NCBI GenBank assembly: GCA_039881145.1
Contig: JAYKKI010000052.1
Coordinates: 10,485,001 to 10,549,000, forward strand
Direction: 5' to 3'
DNA from: Druceiella hillmani
Lineage: Eukaryota; Arthropoda; Insecta; Lepidoptera; Hepialidae
DNA: 64,000 nt
Part shown: piece after piece, positions 56,740 through 64,000 of the stretch
Position numbering within the stretch: position 1 is the stretch's first letter
Layout: each line of letters starts with the position of its first letter
Translations under genes and position numbers: made by a program
Notes under the pieces: generated by a model
Told to the model about the DNA's origin: nothing
Databases searched by the model: none
The model's input: the letters and a program-made list of their open reading frames with translations, nothing else

Positions 56740-57475
56740 GTTTAAGTGCCACAATATCAAACAGTTGAAGTACCATAATATCTGTGGTTTATTATATATC
56801 TAACATTATCAGTGCAAATATCTAACAGTTGAAGTGTCATAATATAATAGTTTAAGCGCCATAATACGTAATAGATTAAATGTCATAATATTTAATAGTT
56901 GAAGTACTGTAATATTTGTGGTTTATTATATATCTAACATTATCAGTGCAAATATCTAACAGTTGAAGTGTCATAATATAATAGTTTAAGCGCCATAATA
57001 CATACGTAATAGATTAAATGTCATAATATTTAATAATTGAAGTGCTATATCTGTGGGTTATTATATATCTAACATTATCAGTGCAAATATCTAACAGTTG
57101 AAATGTCATAATATAATAGTTTAAGCGCCATAATACGTAATATATGGCGCTTAAACTATTATATCATAGTATTTAACAGTTGAAGTGCTATATTTGTCAG
57201 TTGACATTTAACATTGTATAATGATTTAAGTGCCGTAATACCTAATGGTTGATATACTATAATATTTGACAATTTAAGTGCCATAATACGTAATAGTTTA
57301 AGTACGATAATATCTAATAGCTGAAGTGTCATAATGTCTAATGACTTAAGTACCGTAATATCTAATAGTTTAAATGTTATAATATCTAACGGTTGAAACG
57401 CCATAATATCTCAAATTTGAGGGCCATAATATAATAGTTTAGCTGCTAAAATATCTGTCCCTTGAATTATCACAG
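56740..57475. repeat. 24-bp-based tandem array with a ~134-bp higher-order unit
   Basis: The short unit taatagtttaagtgccataat and variants (ttgaagtgtcataatatcta) recur through the region at about 24-26 bp. A larger block beginning gtggtttattatatatcta repeats at about 56,785, 56,918 and 57,053. Where units are exactly 24 bp, the minus strand stays open (57,404-57,159) and spells an 8-residue Leu/Ile-rich period, a repeat artefact rather than a gene. A strong hairpin lies at 57,112-57,163. Confidence 0.88.
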
Positions 57476-57496
57476 TATCCAATGGTTTAAGTGACA

Positions 57497-57497
57497 T

Positions 57498-57552
<55 letters not shown>
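57497..57552. repeat. (AT)n microsatellite
   Basis: Two AT runs joined by atttat; it lies at the right edge of the 24-bp array, and one further array-like unit follows (about 57,570-57,595). Confidence 0.95.
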
Positions 57553-57557
<5 letters not shown>

Positions 57558-57719
57558 TCAGTGCTATAATATATAACAGTTGAAGTGTCATATTCAAATT
57601 CCGTAAAATAATACTAAAGAAAAGAGACAAATTATCGTAAGAAAAAAAATTAAATTTGTAAGAAAATACATGAAAGTACGCAGAGAAAGTACCAACAAAA
57701 CTGCGTAAAGGTAAACGAG

Positions 57720-58050
57720 TACCTATATACAGGCCGTGGGAACATAAAAAGGGAAATTTTCTCTTGAAGACCGAAGAGATTTATGAGACTATATTATTGG
57801 ATCCACTGTTGCGAATGGATTTCCTGCAAAGTCTCAATGGTATTAACATGCGCTTATTGCCACGTGTTCTCTGACTTTCTTTTTATGGATTCGAAGGATT
57901 TTTAACCGATAGGAAAAGGTGATTTCGACGCTGAAGTAGAACAAAGAAAAAAGTTTTTATGAATCAGGCCGCGTGACTCAATCTCGATCCGCGGAATTCA
58001 ATTTTATTCCCGAGAAAATCTTGTAAGAAACACGTGGCTCTCACACTGGA
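57720..58050. other. Moderately GC-rich island G
   Basis: Repeat-free sequence with mixed composition (aggccgtgggaacataaaaag, ttgccacgtgttctctgac, aggccgcgtgactcaatctc) between A/T-rich arrays. No ORF of note. The cacgtg at about 57,861 is an E-box. Possibly regulatory; weak evidence. Confidence 0.3.
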
Positions 58051-58464
58051 ATAATTTAATTTTAAGGTCAGTTTTGAGCACCTTCAGGGTTCACGTAAAT
58101 ATATGTACATTTTAAAACTCACAACTCAGCCAGTGTTGAGAAAATATGTCCCATATTTTCTTTAACAGTTAATATATTAAAATTTTGCAACTGAATTTAT
58201 GAATCTCTATTGAAAACTTTAACATTTCTAGTGGTGTTTTTCTCTTTGGAAATATCGTGAAGGAAATTTTTAAAAAAATTAACTGAAAAGTAGAAATTCT
58301 GTTTTTGAACTATTTTTATTGTCTAATTTAATAAACTAACATTTTAATTAAAATTATAAATAATTACGTCGTATGTTTTTTCGAAGAAAAAACAACATAA
58401 AAGTGACGCCCCTGAAATTAGTCCAACCCGCTTCCGATTCTGCTACACGATCGCTTGACTGCAG
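58051..58464. other. AT-rich spacer
   Basis: Nothing recognised apart from a small GC-richer patch near 58,405-58,460. Confidence 0.5.
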
Positions 58465-58965
58465 CTAAATAAACTGCTAAAAAGCTTGGCAATACATCTT
58501 GTCGGTACAAGTTATTTGCTACATTCTACTAAATTCAAATTATAAGCACACAAAACCTGGTACAAAATTAAAATTAATAAACTGCTAAAAGTCAAAAACA
58601 ATTATCTATATGAAAACCGCTAAAAAGGCACACAAAACCTGGTACAAAATTAATATTAATAAACTGCTAAAAAATAAACGGTTAAAAAATAAAAAATAAT
58701 TATTCATGTAAAGAAACTGTTAAAAAAGCTTTGCAATACATTTTGTAGCACAAGTTATTTACTACATTCTACTAAATTCAAATTATAAGCACACAAAACC
58801 TGGTACAAAATTAAAATTAATAAACTGCTAAAAAATCAAAAATAATTATCTATATGAAAAACCGCTAAAAAAGCTTTACAATACATCTTGTCACCACAAG
58901 TTATTTACTACATTCTACTAAATTCAAATTATAAGCACACAAAACCTGGTACAAAATTAATATTC
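58465..58965. repeat. Tandem array with ~147-162-bp unit
   Basis: The landmark gcacacaaaacctggtacaa falls at 58,547, 58,626, 58,789 and about 58,935. Full units also contain caagttatttgctacattct and an aaactgctaaaaa block. The 79-bp interval is a half-unit lacking the ttatttactacattct segment. Confidence 0.9.
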
Positions 58966-59853
58966 AAAGCCCGCGCCCTTCTTTCCTCCGTTATGTGAAG
59001 TAATAACGAATAAACGAGATGTAGTCTACTTACTTCTAAAAAATAGAAAGTAAGTGACTTACTTTATATTTGCTCATTAATAAAAATGTTCCTTGACAAC
59101 ACCACGACGTGACAAGTGTTAAATTGAAGAAAATTGTAAATTATTATCAAAAGCAAACTTTGAAAAAAAAACTTTGCAACAAAATGGAAAACAGTATAGT
59201 CGCACAACATCTGGTAATTACAGTGACACAGCTAGGACCGCGACTTCGTATGCGCAAACCACTGAAAAACGAACCGATGCCGTTTTTATAAACATATTCC
59301 ATACTTCGCCCGATTTAAAAAACGCGTCGAGTAACTACTCGGTTCATTTTTTGTTTTTGTTATGATAATACAATCTAAATTAACTTTTGAAAATATTATT
59401 TTTTCATATCTTCTGTGAACCGATTGCGGTGAAATATAAACTGAATATTACTTCAACTTGACCTCTACATTTTCTCTAATAACTTTATACAAATTAATTA
59501 ATAGCTTTTGCGTAATGTGTGCACAAACAAACACATTCTATTACTAACAATTCTCCGAATAATTTTTTGCCAATGTTTTCGATATACAAACATGCAAAGT
59601 TTTACAGTATGTACAGACATGTTTAAAGAGTTCTGTTAATTTATCACTGTAGAATGTTGATCTACGTCTATTGAGGTATCTGATTTTTAGAAATTGTATA
59701 CTTAAAATTAATTATAAAATCAGTCATATTTACAAAATTTATACAAGGTTAAATTATACAGGTCCATATTTTTTAAGACTTTTCGCTCTCTTTATTATTA
59801 GGTAACAACAAATTTCAAAAATATGATTCTTGATTTGAAGTAAAATATTGGGG
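58966..59853. other. AT-rich intergenic stretch
   Basis: Two overlapping ORFs (59,109-59,291 and 59,174-59,365) are unassigned. A short imperfect palindrome aagtaatc/gattactt-like segment lies near 59,025-59,065 (acttacttctaaaa / gaaagtaagt). Confidence 0.45.
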
Positions 59854-60100
59854 TATTTCAGTATATTTTGGGAAAAATCATACAAATAACGTCATTTACA
59901 AGAAATTATTTATGCTGTGAATATATAACGCATATGACAAAATTGTAACAGTATATTATTTGTAACAGTATTGACAAAATTGTAACAGTATATTTCAGTA
60001 TATTTTGGGAAAAATCATACAAATAACGTCATTTACAAGAAATTATTTATGCTGTGAATATATAATGCATATGACAAAATTGTAACAGCTTGAAATCTGC
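59854..60100. repeat. 137-bp direct duplication
   Basis: The segment from tatttcagtatattttggg (59,854) to gacaaaattgtaacag repeats from 59,991 with about two differences. The first copy is followed by an extra atttgtaacagtattgac insert that itself repeats its end. Confidence 0.95.
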
Positions 60101-60239
60101 ACATGGAAAATACTTTAAAAAGAGAGATTGATTTAGCGTATAAATTTTTGTGTGTCTGTCTTCAGGCTTTGTGTTCTTCTATCACGAGAAGCCTACTCTG
60201 CAGATTTTGATGTAATTTCCCTCGAGCAACATTTAGGAT

Positions 60240-60445
60240 ACCTTTTATCTGAATAATACAAATATTTAAAAAACCCTGACTTGGTGAACATTACGATATT
60301 GGTAGTGCCTACGCTATTGATTAGGGTTTTTAGCGAACTTTGTACTCGTAGACTTCTGATAGAAAAAATAAAAAGAAAGTTCATTAACTTTTCATATACC
60401 GAATTCCACGCGAACGAAGTCGCGTCAGCACAATTAGTTAAGGTA
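60240..60445 (+). repeat. Dispersed repeat, copy 2, with a retroelement-like tail
   Basis: 60,240-60,332 matches 37,330-37,423. It is followed at 60,405-60,442 by acgcgaacgaagtcgcg, a tail motif common in insect dispersed repeats. Opposed ORFs on both strands here (105 and 92 residues) are antisense to each other and unassigned. Confidence 0.55.
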
Positions 60446-60667
60446 TTTTCACGGTTTGAATATTCAAACAGTGAAAATTGCGCATTAATCTTTTGCGGAT
60501 TAAATAGCATATTCTTATATCTTATATATAAAAAAATGACAGTACATAAGTTTAACTAATTTTTACACATAATACCGTCAGTTGAGGATTTTAATTTTCC
60601 GATATTTTATAAAATATATAACAATAAGCTTTTCCGTAATGATAAATATTAGACTAAATTAGACTCT
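60446..60667. other. AT-rich spacer
   Basis: Nothing recognised. Confidence 0.5.
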
Positions 60668-60910
60668 GATGCGAATATCAATCTAATGTTATTGTTAGAA
60701 CATAATATTACTATTTGAAGTATGTTTTGTCAATAATTTGATAATTTTCAAAATTTTGTACATCAATAGTCAAAAAGGGACCCTTTCAAGATCGATGCGA
60801 ATATCAATCTAATATTATTGTTAGAACATAATATTACTATTTGAAGTATGTTTTGTCAATAATTTTCAAAATTTTGTACATCAAAAGTTAAAAAGGGACC
60901 CTTTCAAGAT
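60668..60910. repeat. 126-bp direct duplication
   Basis: The block gatgcgaatatcaatctaat to aaaagggaccctttcaagat starts at 60,668 and again at 60,794, differing by a 7-8-base deletion and a few substitutions. Confidence 0.95.
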
Positions 60911-61395
60911 CACTCACATGTCTGCGTGTATTTTTCTCAGAAACCGCTTGACGTTGAAACTTGAAATTTGGCTTAATCATAACCATATTACTTCCACGTA
61001 TCTTAATAAGACTCAAAAGTAGTTATGTGGAAACATTAAACGAATGAAATAACGTATTCGAAAATGTTTATTCAAAATTTTATAAATATTGGAGGTTATA
61101 ATTTGAAATGTCTTATTATATGAGTCTCAAATTTTCTTATATACATTTAAGTAGTATTTTTAGATATACTTAAAAATACCTAAAACAAAGTTAAAGTATT
61201 AGTTCCATAACTTCTGAACTTTAAATTATGTTAAACGCCTATGCAAAGGTAAGCTATAACGATGATTCTAGTTGACATATTTTTGAGATAATCACCATAA
61301 TGTTTATATCCTATTTATTTATATAAATTATTATTAAATGTTTATTGCATTAGGAAGTCCATATTAATAAATAATTACATATGTTATCCTCCACG
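60911..61395. other. AT-rich stretch starting in a dispersed repeat
   Basis: 60,930-60,975 (ttctcagaaaccgcttgacg then ttgaaatttggc) belongs to the dispersed family also at 3,271 and 51,215. The rest is unassigned. Confidence 0.5.
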
Positions 61396-61680
61396 CACGA
61401 AACCGCCCGTTTTTTTTTATTTTAAAGAGTATTAAGGATAACTTAAGTTAAAATCATTGATGCGCGAATCAGACTTTTTTTATTTTGAGAAGTATTAAAT
61501 TTATTTCAAGAACTTAAGTTAACATCATCGATATGCAAACTAGACCTGAGTTTGCGTCCTTTATATTTTAAGAAGTAATAAAATGATTAAAAAATAACTT
61601 AAATTAAAATCTTCGATACGCAAATCATACTTGAATTTGTCCCGTTTTAGAGATATTAAAATTATTTAAGGTTCCCTAAC
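61396..61680. repeat. Degenerate 71-85-bp tandem repeat, about four copies
   Basis: The motif aacttaagttaaaatcattg followed by a gatgcgcgaatcagac-type end recurs near 61,440, 61,511 and 61,596, with a partial copy after 61,660. Confidence 0.8.
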
Positions 61681-62104
61681 ATAAGTTACCTGGTACATAT
61701 AGCCAGATGAAAAAAAAAACAGAGAAATGAAGGTCACTCAAAGTTTAATTTTTTTTATTGGTTCAATTGTATAATAAACATGTCGGAAAAAGTATATAAT
61801 AAAATATAATATGAGTAAGTCAAAAAACATGATATACTCGATATTATTTCTTAACGCAAATTTTATATGTATATAAAATATTACGTTTATCTATTTGATA
61901 TAGAGATACATAAATTATTTTCTTCTATTAGGATAAATTTAAATAATGTTTATTTAGTTACTTGTTGTTATTTTGCTCGTTTATCTGTTTGTTTGTTTGA
62001 ACAAGCATCACGTAAAGACGAAGATGAAGTTTTTTAAAAAAACGTAGGGTTTAACTTGACGTAATATTAATGTTTTAATGCATAATCTTTAACATAAACA
62101 CCAA
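61681..62104. other. AT-rich spacer
   Basis: Nothing recognised. Confidence 0.5.
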
Positions 62105-63115
62105 AAGCAATTTTTCGAATAATTCTTCTTCTAAGGATAATTGATTTACCTTTCATCTGTTTCTGTTTATATTGGCAAATAAAGGTACCACTAAATAGAT
62201 CATTTATCCATTTATATTTGGATATTTTCCTTTTCTCCATTAAAGTTTAAATAACAAAATTAAGGGTCCATCCCTGCGAATACAACAAATCTATGATTTT
62301 CCATAAAAGGATAATTAACTTACCTTTCATCTGTTTCTGTTTATATTGGCAAATAAAGGTACCACTATACAAATAATTTATCCATTTATATTTGTATATT
62401 TTCCTCTTTTCTCTTAAAATTTAAATATAAAATTAAGAGTCCACCCCTGCCAATTCCAGTAATCATTTTCCATAAAACGAAAATTGACCTACCCTACGTC
62501 CGTTTCTTTTTATATTGGCATATAAAGGTACCACTAGACAGATATTTAAACATTTATGTTTATATAGTTTCCTTTCTTCTTTTAAAATTTAAATGTAAAA
62601 TTAAGAGTCCGCCCCTGCGAATCCCAGAAATCTATCATTTTCCATAAAACGATTATTGACCTACTTTTCGTCCGTTTCTGTTTATATTGGCAAATAAAGG
62701 TACCACTAGACAGATATTTAAACATTTATGTTTATACATTTTCTTTTTTTCTCTTAAAATTTAAATATAAAATTACTGGTCCACCCCCGCGAATTTCAGA
62801 AATCTATCATTTTCCATAAAACAATAATTGACCTACTTTTCGTCCGTTTCTGTTTATATTGACAAATAAAGGTACCACTATATAGATAGTCTATCCATTT
62901 ATATTAGTATATTTTCATTTTCTCCATAAAATTCTAAACAATACAATTAACGATCCATCTCCGCAAATTCCGGAAATCTATAATTTTCCATAAAATGTTA
63001 ATTGACCTACTCTTCTTCCGTTTCAATTTATATTGGCAAATAAAGGTACCACTAGACGAATAATTTATCCATTTATGCTTGTATATTCACGTTTTCTCTA
63101 TTAAAGTTTAAATTA
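62105..63115. repeat. ~172-bp satellite, six copies
   Basis: The landmark ggcaaataaaggtaccacta falls at 62,175, 62,348, 62,517, 62,689, 62,861 and 63,035, spacing 169-174 bp. Each monomer has a KpnI-type GGTACC, a ccatttatatttgtatattt block, a gtccacccctgcgaattcc-type block and a ccataaaa end. Copies are about 80-90% alike by eye. No monomer codes for protein. Confidence 0.94.
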
Positions 63116-64000
63116 TATAATTAACAATAAAAAACTGAAAAACGGAGTGGAAAAATCGTTGTTTAGGTGAGTCACTGACGGACAAGTACATAATGAATTA
63201 GAATAAAATGTAATAATATAAATTATACTGATATATTAGGCCTATAGTGGAACTTTAAACTTACATTGTTATACATTGTTTATAGATAATTGAAATTAAA
63301 AAATACAAATAGATAAATAAACGAATTTCTTTCCGATGCGCGATCACGATCGAATCAAACAGAAAAATAGTTAAAACTATACATAAACAATTCAAACTAT
63401 GTTCAAATAAATAAATCGAAACACGCTTGTCGCTTTCACGAGGAACTCGTATCGTGTTATCATTCTTATGATACAGGCATAAGAATTATGTTTTGCTTGT
63501 AAATAAGAAATAAAATAACATTATTCGAAGGTGTCGATGTGCCGCTTAAAACTAATCCTATTACTAAAGTACTGAATTTTGTTAAAATATTTTGGTGTAC
63601 GGTTGAGAAACACCATTTAGTATATGAGGATTCGTTTAATGTCGAACGGTCAAATCCACTTTGTATATTTTTAGAAATATTAAAAAATATATATTTTACA
63701 AAAGGAGACTAGCAAAAATGTATACAGTGCTGGGCCAAGATGCCACAAAAATAAAAGTGACACGCCTAAATAGATAAAATAAAAAATAAGCCCACTTCAT
63801 AAAAAAATGATTTAAATAGTCAATTAGAAAAATGAGGAAGCTTCTATTCATATCAGTTTGTAATGCTATTTCTAAGGGACTCTTTAAGCCAAGATAAAGC
63901 AAAATGCAGACTTTGTCTCGACGTATCCTCCATATACATATGTAACGTAACAATAGATGAAACTCGCAGGCTCGACAGAGCCGTAGAAAAAATTCATGTA
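63116..64000. other. Intergenic stretch to window end
   Basis: A short minus-strand ORF (63,696-63,953, 85 residues) is unassigned. A small GC-richer patch at 63,335-63,360 (cgatgcgcgatcacgatcg) stands out. No gene recognised. Confidence 0.5.

Noticed and set aside
57159..57404. 81-residue Leu/Ile-rich ORF resembling a helical repeat protein
   Set aside because: It follows a 24-bp tandem repeat exactly; the 8-residue period is a by-product.
60193..60559. Opposed 105- and 92-residue ORFs
   Set aside because: They overlap each other on opposite strands within a dispersed repeat; neither resembles a known protein.

Overview
The window looks like intergenic, repeat-laden DNA from an insect nuclear genome. 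It is very AT-rich. No host protein-coding gene, rRNA or intact tRNA gene could be recognised on either strand. The eukaryotic, insect-like signs are a Jockey-clade non-LTR retrotransposon, mariner and other IS630/Tc1-type transposase remnants, three decayed LINE reverse-transcriptase tails, a tRNA-derived SINE, AT and AC microsatellites, and short dispersed repeat tails of the kind common in insect genomes. The order cannot be fixed from this sequence alone.

Layout. 0-13 kb holds tandem arrays (75-, 80-, 29-, 244- and 164-bp units), microsatellites and the first copy of a palindromic repeat family. 13-31 kb holds a dead mariner (15.6 kb), a satellite containing an inverted block (17.1-17.9 kb), a LINE tail (19.7 kb), two unrelated arrays that share a 142-bp period (21.3 and 22.9 kb), a cluster of inverted repeats (25.2 kb) and a MITE-like insert (30.5 kb). 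31-43.3 kb holds another LINE tail, a nested array (32-33.4 kb), palindromic copy 2 (35.8 kb), a 215-bp array (37.6 kb) and a 4.63-kb Jockey-type element (38,646-43,273, minus strand) bounded by a 9-bp target duplication. 43.3-64 kb holds a transposase relic (45.7 kb), GC-rich islands, a duplicated GC-rich element (50.7 and 54.2 kb), palindromic copies 3 and 4, and several more arrays, ending in a 172-bp satellite (62.1-63.1 kb).

The most notable find is a hammerhead-ribozyme-like motif inside the palindromic family (four copies near 9.0, 35.8, 53.7 and 55.0 kb). It has the CUGAAGA and GAAA core boxes, three complementary stems in type I order and a self-complementary stem III. Type I hammerheads with weak stem III are known from Penelope-like elements, retrozymes and some satellite DNAs. 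Here the motif lies in inverted-repeat arms, so both strands can encode one. Activity and element class are inferred.

The genes present are selfish and mostly broken. The Jockey element has lost ORF1 to one in-frame stop and ORF2 to one frameshift, but is otherwise complete, so it is probably a recent insertion. All recognised non-LTR sequences lie on the minus strand. Scattered GC-rich, repeat-free islands (5.4, 16.8, 24.2, 48.5, 50.7, 54.2, 57.7 kb) are the best candidates for conserved regulatory DNA.
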